DNA of 64,000 bases from Mucilaginibacter flavidus (GCF_024055575.1 NZ_JAMXOE010000005.1:62001-126000); one strand, 5' to 3'; shown: positions 43,336 through 53,038, numbered from the stretch's first letter. A program made the numbers and translations. Notes: generated from the letters alone by a model not told the origin.

Positions 43336-44241
43336 CTATTTATCACTCAACATTATCGGGTTACCACCTTTACCACCTATAAAAATGATCTTGGTATTTG
43401 GCGACAATGCAATATCCCTTTGCGCTAAAATAGATTGATATTGAAGTTGTTTGTCGGTTAATCCCGTTGCCAATATTTTTTGGTAATCAGCTATACCTTG
43501 TGCTTCCACGCGTTTACGGTCGGCTTCCTGGCGCTCCTTTTGTAGCACAAACTGCATTTTCTGGGCTTCCTGTTCAGCTTGTATTTTTGACTCGATACTT
43601 GCCCTAACAGTTGCAGGCAGCGTAATGTTACGCACCAATATTTGCTGAATCGATAAGCCGTTTTTGGCAAAATTGTCGGTGATGGATTTGTTGATTTTAA
43701 ACTGGAACTCTTCGCGCTTGGTTGAGTAAAGATCCACAGCTACATAATTTACCGCGTTATCACGTATAGAAGTTCGGGTAACCGGGCGAACAATCTTATC
43801 CTCGTAATTAACGCCGATATTTTGATAAATGTACGGCGCTTTCGAAGGAATAACTTTGTACAAAACAGAAAGGTCGATGGTAACTTCCAAACCGTCGGAC
43901 GATAAAACCCGGATGGCATCATCGCCCTGGATAGCGCCTTCGCCGGTTTTGGCGCTCATGGTATAATTTTCAGTCTGGATGCTGAACGTTGTAACATCAA
44001 CAAATGGGTTAATAACGTGCAGGCCGCTTTCTAAAATGCCATCCTGCACCTTGCCAAACAGCGTTTGTACGCCAACTTTGCCGGGATCGATTATTTTAAC
44101 CGACGATAAAAGAATTCCAATTAAAATAACCAAAACCGCCACTTTATTAATAGTACCGGCAAAGCGGTTGCCTGGTTCAGGGCCGCGTTTAAGCACTATG
44201 CCCACAACGAGCATAATGACACCTAGAATTGCAATAAGCAT
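43336..44241 (-). CDS. prohibitin family (SPFH/Band 7) membrane protein
   Basis: A 301-aa protein with two N-terminal hydrophobic stretches (residues 1-17 and 33-48), then the SPFH domain (IDPGKVGVQTLFGKVQDGIL, VTIDLSVLYKVIPSKAPYIY, VRPVTRTSIRDNAVNYV) and the charged coiled coil SIESKIQAEQEAQKMQFVLQ and onward. This is the prohibitin type that forms membrane-bound rings and interacts with FtsH in other bacteria. It is the last of three close minus-strand genes (rhodanese, small membrane protein, prohibitin) and starts 10 bp after its neighbour. Confidence 0.9.
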   Translation of the reverse strand: MLIAILGVIMLVVGIVLKRGPEPGNRFAGTINKVAVLVILIGILLSSVKIIDPGKVGVQTLFGKVQDGILESGLHVINPFVDVTTFSIQTENYTMSAKTGEGAIQGDDAIRVLSSDGLEVTIDLSVLYKVIPSKAPYIYQNIGVNYEDKIVRPVTRTSIRDNAVNYVAVDLYSTKREEFQFKINKSITDNFAKNGLSIQQILVRNITLPATVRASIESKIQAEQEAQKMQFVLQKERQEADRKRVEAQGIADYQKILATGLTDKQLQYQSILAQRDIALSPNTKIIFIGGKGGNPIMLSDK

Positions 44242-44251
44242 AATTGAGGAG

Positions 44252-44443
44252 CTATGGGTTTTTTTGAGCCTTTTTTACTTCTTTTAAAAGCCGAACCTTA
44301 AGCACTATAAAGATAGCAATAATTGCTGCTGCGGGTAATAAATAAATGTAGTGCTTGTCGGATATACCATAGTTATAGCCGGCAATTAAGCATATAAATA
44401 TGCACACGTTGTACAGCGTATTTAAAAATAACTTGCCTGCCAT
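44252..44443 (-). CDS. small membrane protein, 63 aa
   Basis: Two hydrophobic helices (about residues 7-22 and 31-50) with a basic C-terminal tail (RLLKEVKKAQKNP). The start is fixed by context: on the minus strand the rhodanese stop and this ATG read TAACATG with one base between them, so translation is probably coupled. It is a DUF6358-like small Bacteroidota membrane protein at best; no function is assigned. Confidence 0.75.
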   Translation of the reverse strand: MAGKLFLNTLYNVCIFICLIAGYNYGISDKHYIYLLPAAAIIAIFIVLKVRLLKEVKKAQKNP

Positions 44444-44444
44444 G

Positions 44445-44759
44445 TTAGTATACGTTGATAGTAGGGTCAATTTGGTCGGCCCAGGCTAAAATGCCGCCCT
44501 GCAGGTTATAAAGGTTAGTAAAACCCTGCTGCTCCAGCTGCATAATGGCAGCTGCACTGCGTTTACCGCTGCGGCACATTACTACTACGGGTTTATCTTT
44601 AGCGATTTTTTCACTCTCGATTAAAACGCCGCCCAATGGAATCGACAATCCGCCGAGGTTGCTCATTTCGTATTCAAAATCTTCCCGCACATCAATCAGT
44701 TGAAAATCTTCGCCTTTATCTTTTTTGTCTTTTAGTTCCTGTACGCTAATTTCTTTCAT
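44445..44759 (-). CDS. rhodanese-like domain protein
   Basis: A single-domain rhodanese of 104 aa: QLIDVREDFEYEMSNLGGLS, then the active-site loop VVMCRSGKRSAAAIMQL with the sulfur-carrying Cys, then LQGGILAWADQIDP. The likely role is cytoplasmic sulfur transfer or thiol handling. ATG at 44759 (MKEISVQELKD) is preferred; upstream in-frame codons are spacer. It is the first gene of the rhodanese/small membrane protein/prohibitin operon. Confidence 0.92.
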   Translation of the reverse strand: MKEISVQELKDKKDKGEDFQLIDVREDFEYEMSNLGGLSIPLGGVLIESEKIAKDKPVVVMCRSGKRSAAAIMQLEQQGFTNLYNLQGGILAWADQIDPTINVY

Positions 44760-44879
44760 GTTTTTGATAATTGTAATGGCCAAAGGTAATTGTTATACTT
44801 CAAATATTTAGGTCTGCAATTTGTAACATTCAAGGTGTTACGGCGTTTCATATATGTTTGCAAACAGATAATACTATTG

Positions 44880-45998
44880 ATGAAGAAAGTTACGCGTTTT
44901 TTCTGGTTTTGTTCCGGAGCACATATAGGCACATTAAAAAAATACCCCCTCGAGCATAATAAATACGTAGGCATAGGCGCCACTATATTTTTTACCGCAT
45001 TATTTGCCTCTCTATCAGGCGGATATGCCATGTATTTTGTTTTCGCCGGCAACCCGGCCGCCTGGATTTTCGCTATTTTATTTGGCCTGATATGGGGTAC
45101 TGCTATTTTTAATCTCGACAGGTACATTGTATCCAGTATCGATAAAACAGGTACCACTAACCAGCAGATATTGCAGGCATCGCCCCGTATTTTATTGGCA
45201 ATAATGATAGGAATTGTAATATCGCGGCCGCTTGAACTGAAAATATTCGACAAGGAAATCCGCCAGAAATTAAAAACGGCTTACCTTAAAGGCCAGCACC
45301 GTAAAATAGATACGCTTACCAAAACCTACAATGACAAGTATGCCATGGAAATGCGTAAAAACAACGAACTGAAAAGGGAAAAGGATTCCCTTGAAAGCGA
45401 TATCACCCAATCCCGCCAGCAGCTTAACCAGGAAGTTTTCGGTGAGAAAAATGACCAGACATCTGGCATCGTTGGCTATGGCACCTATGCCAAAGGCAAA
45501 CAAGCCGTATTGCAGGAAAAGGAAGATCGCCTGAAAACGGTGATGGAAAACCAGGGAAAAATGGAAGATTACCTGAGCCGGCGCAAAGATTATGAAGGGG
45601 TAAACGACACCCGCCTGTTTAACGAGCATCAGCTGGACAGCCTTTCGAATGTGGCTGGCTTTAGCGACCGCAACTGGGCATTGGGCCAACTATCATACAA
45701 CGAAAACGGGACAAGGGATTTAGACACTTATTTGGCCGAATCATTCATTAGCTGGTTGTTTATTTTGTTTGAATGTTTGCCGGTGTTTGTGAAGCTGATG
45801 TCGCCGCGCGGAGCTTATGATGTGGCTGTTTCAAAAATCAATGAGGCGGACGAGTATTATGCCGAAAGGGACAAAGAACGACATATACGGGTGATAGACG
45901 AAGTTTATGACCACCGTTTGGAGCGGGATGTTGATAAGGAGAAAAAGATTATTTCGGCACAGTCTGACTATGATGTTGAGCGGCATAGTTACGATTGA
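44880..45998 (+). CDS. DUF4407 membrane protein
   Basis: A 372-aa protein that opens with the DUF4407 signature FFWFCSGAHIGTLKKYP. It has helices near 33-52, 60-80, 105-122 and 285-305, with NLDRYIVSSID after helix 2. Between helices 3 and 4 is a long, highly charged coiled coil (about 125-230, for example MRKNNELKREKDSLESDITQ). ATG at 44880 (MKKVTRFFW) is chosen; the frame continues upstream without family similarity. It is divergent from the rhodanese operon with 120 bp between. Function of the family is unknown. Confidence 0.88.
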   Translation: MKKVTRFFWFCSGAHIGTLKKYPLEHNKYVGIGATIFFTALFASLSGGYAMYFVFAGNPAAWIFAILFGLIWGTAIFNLDRYIVSSIDKTGTTNQQILQASPRILLAIMIGIVISRPLELKIFDKEIRQKLKTAYLKGQHRKIDTLTKTYNDKYAMEMRKNNELKREKDSLESDITQSRQQLNQEVFGEKNDQTSGIVGYGTYAKGKQAVLQEKEDRLKTVMENQGKMEDYLSRRKDYEGVNDTRLFNEHQLDSLSNVAGFSDRNWALGQLSYNENGTRDLDTYLAESFISWLFILFECLPVFVKLMSPRGAYDVAVSKINEADEYYAERDKERHIRVIDEVYDHRLERDVDKEKKIISAQSDYDVERHSYD

Positions 45999-46040
45999 TT
46001 TAGGTTGTAAGAGTTGTAATTGTTAGGGCTGTGCTTACAC

Positions 46041-46100
46041 AAAGCGTTCCATTTTTATACGCGGAACACATGGAACGCAATGAAACATGTTGATTATCAG
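46041..46100 (-). repeat. GTTCC repeat, family II, inverted copy
   Basis: On the minus strand it reads CTGATAATCAACATGTTTCA then TTGCGTTCCATGTGTTCCGC, GTATAAAAATGGAACGCTTT. Arms GCGTTCCAT and ATGGAACGC pair fully here. The rest of 45999-46321 has only a short palindrome CGCAGGCCTGCG. Confidence 0.8.
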
Positions 46101-46321
46101 ATGTTTCATTTTTTGAATAAATTTAGAAAAAACTAAGTGGCCGAAAATTAAGCAGCCAGTCCTTATATCGGACTCACGTTAAATTCAGGAAAATCTCCGA
46201 GGCCCAACCGGCCGCAATTCATCAGCGCAGGTCGCAGGCCTGCGGTCAAAAGGCGTAAGATGATATTTACTCAATATGTTTATTAGATAGATAACCTTAA
46301 ATTGCAGGATATTTTTTCGCC

Positions 46322-48511
46322 ATGAAGCCCTTTAAAAATATCCTTTTTTTTCTTTTTTTGTTGATTTGCGTTTCCACAATCCAACAGGCGTACGCACAAA
46401 CCAAAGCCATCGCGCTTTATAAAGGAATTGTTATTAAACATTCCGTAACTATTAAAAAACAACTTTATCATTTTGAAGGCGCTGATTCTTTATCGGTGGC
46501 ACCAATTATTATCGAGGGTAATAATATAATTATTGATTTTAACGGGGCCATTGTAGAGGGCAGTACTGATATTGAAACCCCGGATAAATTTAAAGGAACC
46601 GGTATCATTATAAAAAGCGGCAAAAACATCACTATAAAAAACCTGATTGTAAAAGGCTATAAGGTTGGTTTAATGGCGAAAGGGATAAATTATTTGCATA
46701 TCAAAGTCAGCGACTTCAGTTATAATTACCGCCAACACCTTAATAGTACCCGCGACCGCGAAGACCTGGCCGACTGGCAGAGCTACCATCACAACGAAGA
46801 TGACGAATGGCTGCGTTACGGCGCGGGGATCTATCTGCGCGATTGCAATCATTTTGATCTTAGATATTCAAAAATCACCAATGGGCAGTGCGGGTTAATG
46901 CTAACGAGCTGCAATGATGGTGTGATTTTAGAGAATAATCTTTCGTTCAACTCTGGCCTGGGCATAGGAATGTACCGCAGCAGCCGGAATTTGATAAACC
47001 AAAATAATATCGACTGGAACGTACGCGGCTATAGCGATGGCGTTTATTACCGCGGACAAGATTCGGCCGGTATCCTTGTTTTTGAACAGTGCAACAACAA
47101 TTTAATCATCAGAAATACAGTAACCCACTCGGGTGATGGCTTTTTTCTTTGGGCCGGGCAATCAACTATGGATACTGGCTTGGGCGGCTGCAATGATAAT
47201 GTTTTGTATGAAAATGATTTCTCCTATGCCCCCACAAACGGAGTTGAACTTACATTTAGCCGTAACCGTGTAATAAAGAACATTATTCATGATTGCTGGC
47301 ATGGAGTGTGGGGCGGCTTCAGTTATAATTCAATTATTGCAGATAACAGCTTTGCAGGTAATATGTCGGCCATTGCCATTGAACATGGAATGAAGGATAC
47401 TATCGCTCAAAATCATTTTAAAGATGATAAAGTCGCGATTGAATTATGGTCGAACCCTAAAATGGCAAAAAGCTACGGATATGTTCAAAAACGGGATACA
47501 AGGAGCGTGAATTACCTGGTGAGCGATAACACATTTACCAATGTCAAAAAGGTTTTAAATATTCATCATACAGATAGCTTAGCAATAGTCAACAATAAAT
47601 TATCAGAAAGTAATATACCTGAAAAGCTTGACTCAACCGTTACCCATATCACGCTTGAAAAAAACACAGGTAGCACGGAGCCAAAACATATTGATTATGA
47701 TAGGCATATTGATCAGATAAAGTCGCCAAAGCAATTGCCCGAAAGTTATCCCCGTGGCCGCAAATACATCATGATGAACGACTGGGGCCCATACAACTTC
47801 AGCTACCCCATAGCCTGGTGGCAAAAAACAGACAGCACCGGCGTGATGCACTTTGACATGATGGGGCCGCAGGGAGATTGGGAAATAGTAAAAATGAAAG
47901 GCGTGTCGCAGCCATCAAAAATGGCAGGTAAATTTTCGGACAATTTCGCCGTTAAAAAGGACACTTCGGCAACGACTGATATCGACATTGAATTTACATA
48001 TATAGGCAGCGCCGTAACCTCTCCTTTCGGATTAAAATATCCACCGGGTTACCCATATACTTTCCATTATCGCGAGTTTAACGCGTCCACCCAATGGCAA
48101 ATGCAGTGGTTTGCGTTTGATGATAGCAACGAACCCCTAAAACACGAAGCTGAATTTAAAAAGCTGATTGTAGGCAACTCGGTAAAGACATCGACAGGTA
48201 AGCTACTGGCCGACGTATTTGGTAAAAACTTCGGCAAAAACATCGCCAGGCAAAAAATAGCAACCGTTTCAACAACCGAAATTAATGTACCCGCCGCAAG
48301 TTACCGGTTAGGCATAAGCGCATCAGAATTGGTTAAATTATACGTTGACGGCAAACTGGTTATTAAAAACTGGGACCCGGCCAAATTAAAGAACGACGAG
48401 GATAATCATAAAGACGCCATTATTAAATTAAGCGGCAAACACACCATCCGTGTTGAGCAGGCGCAATACAGCGATTATGGGATGTTGAATTTCAGATTGG
48501 AGAAGATGTGA
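46322..48511 (+). CDS. secreted right-handed parallel beta-helix protein
   Basis: A 729-aa protein with a signal peptide (residues 1-26, ending QAYAQ). Residues about 60-440 are parallel beta-helix coils of the NosD/pectate-lyase-like type, with repeated ladders such as NNIIIDFNGAIVEGS, KNITIKNLIVKGYK, CNHFDLRYSKITNGQCGLML and NLIIRNTVTHSGDGFFLW. The C-terminal 250 residues form a separate beta domain (KYIMMNDWGPYNFSYP) ending in a PA14-like or carbohydrate-binding module (ASYRLGISASELVKLYVDGK). It is probably a polysaccharide-active or surface protein; no catalytic residues can be named. Confidence 0.8.
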   Translation: MKPFKNILFFLFLLICVSTIQQAYAQTKAIALYKGIVIKHSVTIKKQLYHFEGADSLSVAPIIIEGNNIIIDFNGAIVEGSTDIETPDKFKGTGIIIKSGKNITIKNLIVKGYKVGLMAKGINYLHIKVSDFSYNYRQHLNSTRDREDLADWQSYHHNEDDEWLRYGAGIYLRDCNHFDLRYSKITNGQCGLMLTSCNDGVILENNLSFNSGLGIGMYRSSRNLINQNNIDWNVRGYSDGVYYRGQDSAGILVFEQCNNNLIIRNTVTHSGDGFFLWAGQSTMDTGLGGCNDNVLYENDFSYAPTNGVELTFSRNRVIKNIIHDCWHGVWGGFSYNSIIADNSFAGNMSAIAIEHGMKDTIAQNHFKDDKVAIELWSNPKMAKSYGYVQKRDTRSVNYLVSDNTFTNVKKVLNIHHTDSLAIVNNKLSESNIPEKLDSTVTHITLEKNTGSTEPKHIDYDRHIDQIKSPKQLPESYPRGRKYIMMNDWGPYNFSYPIAWWQKTDSTGVMHFDMMGPQGDWEIVKMKGVSQPSKMAGKFSDNFAVKKDTSATTDIDIEFTYIGSAVTSPFGLKYPPGYPYTFHYREFNASTQWQMQWFAFDDSNEPLKHEAEFKKLIVGNSVKTSTGKLLADVFGKNFGKNIARQKIATVSTTEINVPAASYRLGISASELVKLYVDGKLVIKNWDPAKLKNDEDNHKDAIIKLSGKHTIRVEQAQYSDYGMLNFRLEKM

Positions 48512-48527
48512 TTCGTTTTTCGCTGTT

Positions 48528-48601
48528 AGGGCTTATTGCATAAGCCGTAACGAACAATTCCTGTCTGCATATTGGCGAGGGCTTATGCAATAAGCCCCTA
48601 C
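48528..48601. repeat. inverted repeat GGGCTTATTGCATAAGCC / GGGCTTATGCAATAAGCC
   Basis: Two units (48528-48546 and 48578-48599), each palindromic and also reverse complements of each other, just after the beta-helix gene; a possible terminator or mRNA-stabilising structure. Confidence 0.8.
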
Positions 48602-48725
48602 GATATTGATTTCCGTCTTTCGGACTTTACTGACTTTCCCGACTTTCGGACTTCCTCACTTCTCTCAACTTTATTACATAACTTTTTCCCATATAAATAG
48701 TAATTTCATCGCTTTAACTGACTGT

Positions 48726-50597
48726 ATGAAAAAACTGTTTTTAATACTGGCTGCCGGCTTTATGGCAGCCGAAGCTATGGCCCAGCAACCTGTCCGGCCT
48801 ATATTTTATTCCGTATCGTTTCCTAACGCGGCCCACCATGAGGCAGAGATTGTGATGTTTGTACCACAGGCTCCCGATGGCAGGTTTAATGTGAGGATGA
48901 GCCGCTCATCTGCCGGGCGTTATGCCACGCACGAGTTTGGCAAAAACGTTTACAATGTTAAGGCCACCGACGGCAAAGGCAAGGAACTGCCGATAAAACA
49001 AATTGAGGGCGATGTTTACGAGATTGGCTCCCATCCCGAAACTGTAAAGATTACCTACACCCTTTTTGCAAACCATACCGATGGCACCTACGCCGGCATC
49101 GACCCAAGCCACGCACACCTGAATATGCCAGCGGCTTTTATGTGGATACCCGGCCAGGAGAAACGCCCCATCCAGTTCCAGTTTAACGATTTGGATAAAT
49201 ACAACTGGAAAGTGGCCACGCAGCTAAAACACGAAAACGCCAATGTATACAGCGCCCCTGATATGCAATACATGATGGACAGCCCAACAGAACTGTCCGA
49301 CTATAAAATAAACAGCTGGGATGTTAAAAACACGGATGGCAAAACCGAGAAGATAAACCTTACTATCCACGCAGATGATAGCCAGGCGGTTGTTGACAAT
49401 TTTGCTACCATGGTGCAGAAGATGGTGCTTGAAGAGAAAGCCGTTTTTGGCGAGTTGCCCGCTTATGACTATGGCGAGTACACATTTTTAGACGATATTC
49501 ACCCTACTGTATCAGGCGATGGGATGGAGCACCGCAACTCCACTTGTATAGTACAGCCAGCAGATAAGCTTGCGGGTAACGAAGTTGCGCTGCTGGGCAC
49601 ATTTTCGCACGAGTATTTCCACAGCTGGAATGTAAAACGCATCCGGCCAAAATCGCTGGAACCATTTAATTTTGAGCATGCCAACATGAGCAGCGAGCTT
49701 TGGTTCGCCGAAGGCTTCACCCAATATTATGGCGAATTGTTGCTGGTGCGTTCAGGATTCCAAAAAATTGACCAGTACACGGGTACTATTGCCGGGCTGG
49801 TCAATGCCGTACTAAATAAACCAGCTTCAAAATTGTATACTGCGGCGCAAATGAGCCGATATTCAGTTTTTGCTGATGCTGGTGTTTCTATCGACCCAAA
49901 TAACAATAACAACGTTTTTACCAGCTACTACGTTTACGGCGGGGCCATTGCATTAGCACTGGATTTACGTTTACGCAGCGACTTTAACCTGACGCTGGAT
50001 GATTATATGCGCACCGTTTGGTTAAACCGCGGCAAGGTGATGAAACCCTATACCATCCCCGATTTACAGGCCGACCTGGCACAGGTAACAAAGAACCCAA
50101 AGTTTGCCGCTGATTTTTTTGGCAAATACATCAACGGGCTTGATAAAAACGACTATGAAGGGTTATTAGCCAAAGCAGGTTTAGTATTGCGTAAAATGGA
50201 GGCCGGAAAAGCATGGGCGGGACCGTTGTCTATAGCACAAAATCGCGGTCGCTCGGGTGTTGCACGCACAGCGGGAACTGTTGGTCTGCCACTACAGGCG
50301 AGTACTGTACAGGGCACACCTGTTTACAAAGCAGGGCTTGATGCGGGCGATATCATTTTAAAGGCTGATGGCAAAGACGTAACCGATGCAAAATCATTTA
50401 CCGATATTGTGGCGACAAAAATTATCGGCGATAAGCTGGTGGTTAATTACAAAGACCGCACGGGCGAGCACGAAACAACCATAATATTAGAAGAAAACCC
50501 AACCCTTGAAGTGGTTACAAACGAGAAGGCTGGAAAAGAATTAACAAAAGAACAGGAAACTTTCCGTAACAACTGGCTATCATCAAAGGTCAAATAA
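48726..50597 (+). CDS. M61 family metallopeptidase (glycyl aminopeptidase type) with PDZ domain
   Basis: A 623-aa secreted peptidase: signal peptide (residues 1-20, ending AEAMAQ), N-terminal beta domain, and gluzincin catalytic domain with HEYFH at residues 295-299 and the third zinc ligand Glu329 in WFAEGFTQYYGELL. A PDZ domain lies at about 525-600 (KAGLDAGDIILKADGKDVTD). ATG at 48726 is chosen as the only start giving a signal peptide. The M28 peptidase gene begins 30 bp downstream on the same strand, so a two-peptidase operon for periplasmic peptide breakdown is likely. Confidence 0.93.
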   Translation: MKKLFLILAAGFMAAEAMAQQPVRPIFYSVSFPNAAHHEAEIVMFVPQAPDGRFNVRMSRSSAGRYATHEFGKNVYNVKATDGKGKELPIKQIEGDVYEIGSHPETVKITYTLFANHTDGTYAGIDPSHAHLNMPAAFMWIPGQEKRPIQFQFNDLDKYNWKVATQLKHENANVYSAPDMQYMMDSPTELSDYKINSWDVKNTDGKTEKINLTIHADDSQAVVDNFATMVQKMVLEEKAVFGELPAYDYGEYTFLDDIHPTVSGDGMEHRNSTCIVQPADKLAGNEVALLGTFSHEYFHSWNVKRIRPKSLEPFNFEHANMSSELWFAEGFTQYYGELLLVRSGFQKIDQYTGTIAGLVNAVLNKPASKLYTAAQMSRYSVFADAGVSIDPNNNNNVFTSYYVYGGAIALALDLRLRSDFNLTLDDYMRTVWLNRGKVMKPYTIPDLQADLAQVTKNPKFAADFFGKYINGLDKNDYEGLLAKAGLVLRKMEAGKAWAGPLSIAQNRGRSGVARTAGTVGLPLQASTVQGTPVYKAGLDAGDIILKADGKDVTDAKSFTDIVATKIIGDKLVVNYKDRTGEHETTIILEENPTLEVVTNEKAGKELTKEQETFRNNWLSSKVK

Positions 50598-50627
50598 AAA
50601 ATTAAACTTAAAACTAACCACTCATCA

Positions 50628-51929
50628 ATGAAAAAAGTAACGGCAGCATTAGCCCTACTGGCAGTATCCTTCTATAGCTACGGCCAGGACGTAAATAAAT
50701 TAATTAACCAAAACGAGGTTGAACAAGTTATCAAAACCTTATCGGCCGATGACATGCAGGGCCGCGCAACGTTTACCCCCGGGATTGAGAAAGCTGCACA
50801 GTACATAGAAGGACAGTACAAGCAGGCAGGCCTGGTGCCTTTAACAGGTAACACAAGCTTCCGCCAAAATTTTACCCAAACGCGGGTTACCGCACTTAAA
50901 ACCCTGGCAAATATCAACGGTAAAATGATACCACTGGATAGTGTTTTTACAAGTTCAAGTGCGACGTCATTTAGCTGGACCAACAACAGCGATGTGCAGA
51001 TAGTTAAACTGAGCGCCGACAAAAACTTTCGGAACGAATACATGGGCTATGCCCAAAGCGGCAAAAAAATGCTGATTTTGGTTGACCCGCAATTCACTTC
51101 GATCTTTCAAAACCTAAGAAACCGGACGCTGAAAGGCGGTATCAACAATCAGCCTAACGACGCGCAACAGTTGGTATTTGTGCTGGGCAGCCATGATGAT
51201 ATTAAATCTTTCGATGTAAACTATACCGGTAAAGCAGAAAAACTGCCCCTATTTAACATAGTAGGAATGATCCCGGGCAAAACAAAGCCTGATGAGTCGG
51301 TTGTATTTTCGGGTCATTACGACCATTTGGGGATTATTAAACCCGTAAAAGGCGACAGCATTGCCAACGGTGCCGACGATGACGCATCGGGCACCACGGC
51401 TGTGATCACCCTCGCTAAGTATTACAAAAAGCTAAATAATAATGCACGTACATTAATTTTTGCTGCATTTACCGCCGAGGAAATTGGTGAGTTTGGCTCA
51501 CAGTATTTTGCAACAACCGTCGACCCTGATAAAGTGGTCGCTATGTTTAATATCGAGATGATTGGCAAGGCATCTAAATTCGGCGAAAATTCGGCTTTTA
51601 TTACCGGCTTTGAACGGTCGGATTTTGGCACCATCCTGCAAAAAAACCTGGAGGGCACGGCCTTTAAGTTTTACCCGGATCCCTACCCGGCGCAAAACCT
51701 GTTTTACCGTAGCGACAATGCCTCCCTTGCAGCAGTCGGCGTACCGGCACACACTATATCAACCGACCAGATTGATATAGATAAGCTTTACCACACCGTT
51801 GGCGACGAGTTTAGCACATTGGATGTAGCAAATATAACGTCAACCATCAGGGCAATAGCTTTGAGTTCGCGTGGCATAGTATCCGGTGCAGATACGCCTA
51901 AAAGGGTACCTAAACTGGAAAAAAAATAA
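50628..51929 (+). CDS. M28 family zinc peptidase
   Basis: A 433-aa secreted aminopeptidase-like protein with a signal peptide (residues 1-19, ending YSYGQ). The co-catalytic zinc site residues are visible in order: His230 in FSGHYDHLG, Asp in NGADDDASGT, and the general base and ligand pair in FTAEEIGEFGSQYF. Asp and His ligands follow further on in IEMIGKASK and PAHTISTDQID. A PA-like insert lies before it (about 95-200). It follows the M61 gene by 30 bp. Confidence 0.93.
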   Translation: MKKVTAALALLAVSFYSYGQDVNKLINQNEVEQVIKTLSADDMQGRATFTPGIEKAAQYIEGQYKQAGLVPLTGNTSFRQNFTQTRVTALKTLANINGKMIPLDSVFTSSSATSFSWTNNSDVQIVKLSADKNFRNEYMGYAQSGKKMLILVDPQFTSIFQNLRNRTLKGGINNQPNDAQQLVFVLGSHDDIKSFDVNYTGKAEKLPLFNIVGMIPGKTKPDESVVFSGHYDHLGIIKPVKGDSIANGADDDASGTTAVITLAKYYKKLNNNARTLIFAAFTAEEIGEFGSQYFATTVDPDKVVAMFNIEMIGKASKFGENSAFITGFERSDFGTILQKNLEGTAFKFYPDPYPAQNLFYRSDNASLAAVGVPAHTISTDQIDIDKLYHTVGDEFSTLDVANITSTIRAIALSSRGIVSGADTPKRVPKLEKK

Positions 51930-51940
51930 TGAACAAACGT

Positions 51941-52016
51941 AGAGACACAATACTTGTGTCTCTTAAACGAAAATATTAATTGGCACAAGCGAGACGCCCC
52001 GAGCTATCGGGGCGTC
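51941..52016. repeat. two hairpins after the M28 gene
   Basis: AGAGACACAA-TAC-TTGTGTCTCT (51941-51963) belongs to the GAGACGCAA family of 15925. GACGCCCCGA-GCTA-TCGGGGCGTC (51993-52016) is a second 10-bp stem followed by CCTACT. One of them may end the peptidase transcript. Confidence 0.85.
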
Positions 52017-52052
52017 CCTACTTATATTAAACTGATATTAACCTAAACAAAC

Positions 52053-52649
52053 ATGAACGACCAGTCACAATTAATACCCGCTGTAGCAGTAAAAGGCATT
52101 GCAACCGGCTTGCTGATGATGGCGGGCTTTACCATGATATGGACGGGCATCGCCTTTAGCGGATTGCATGGCATGGTGCAAGCGTGGGGCCTAATTGTGT
52201 TTCCTTTTTTGGCCGTAAGCTTTATTATAAAAGGAATCAAACTGTTTGGTATTGCAAAACTGCACCCGGCGATTGAATCAGAAGCAGATAAGGCCGAGGG
52301 CAAAAAAATGGGCAAATGGTTCGGTATTATTTTCGGCGCCGAGGGTTTGCTTATCTTTATTGCGGTAAACATTGTGACCAATATTGGTCACCCGGAATTA
52401 ACAATACCTGCAATTGCGTTAGTTGTCGGTCTGCATTTTTTCCCGCTGGCCAAAGTATTTAAGCGTACCCTTGATTATTACCTGGCAACGTGGAGTACCA
52501 TCATAGCTGTTTTGGCTATCGTTTTTAGCTTAAACCATACATTGACTCAACCCGCGGTGGCTGCATTTACCGGTGGTGGATTGGCGGTAGCCACATCATG
52601 CTACGGTTTATTTATGATGTATAAGGGGAACAGGCTGGATAGTTACTAA
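52053..52649 (+). CDS. hypothetical membrane protein, 198 aa
   Basis: About six hydrophobic helices (near residues 12-35, 42-65, 88-110, 115-133, 143-162, 168-190) with a single polar loop IAKLHPAIESEADKAEG between the second and third. I recognise no domain. It is separated from the peptidase operon by the two hairpins at 51941-52016, so it is probably transcribed alone. Confidence 0.65.
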   Translation: MNDQSQLIPAVAVKGIATGLLMMAGFTMIWTGIAFSGLHGMVQAWGLIVFPFLAVSFIIKGIKLFGIAKLHPAIESEADKAEGKKMGKWFGIIFGAEGLLIFIAVNIVTNIGHPELTIPAIALVVGLHFFPLAKVFKRTLDYYLATWSTIIAVLAIVFSLNHTLTQPAVAAFTGGGLAVATSCYGLFMMYKGNRLDSY

Positions 52650-52686
52650 TATCTTCGAACTACAATCAAATTAGTGCGTGCCGGCT

Positions 52687-52831
52687 AAATTTGGCTAAAG
52701 CCATTCATCGCTAGCATGTTCCCCGTCACTTGAAAGTGACGGCAATGAATTCTCGCTCTACATATCTTTTCATTGCCGTCCGGCTTTAGCCGACGGATAA
52801 ATAAAATTCCGATTCCGGCTTCAGCCAAATT
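52687..52831. repeat. structured repeat, family III, copy 1
   Basis: Outer stem AATTTGGCTAAAGCC (52688-52702) with GGCTTCAGCCAAATT (52817-52831); inner hairpin CCGTCACTTGAAAGTGACGG (52723-52742); middle stem GGCAATGAA (52741-52749) with TTCATTGCC (52769-52777); then CGGCTTTAGCCGACGG. Copy 2 is at 62674-62816. The remainder of 52650-53038 is A/T-rich and probably holds the promoter of the oxidoreductase operon. Confidence 0.9.
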
Positions 52832-53038
52832 CTACCATAACCGAATTAGCTACATTGGTTCTCCATCAAAAAAGGCAATCCTAAAATCCTATAAATCCAA
52901 AGAATCTTAGTTTATTAACTGTCTATATAAAAGCATTATATAAAATAAAACATAACGCATTTTTTGTAAATTCTTTGTTCCTGCTACCCGGGGTAAACAA
53001 AAAAGTCCCTAACTTGTCCTTTCATAAAGCTATTATCT

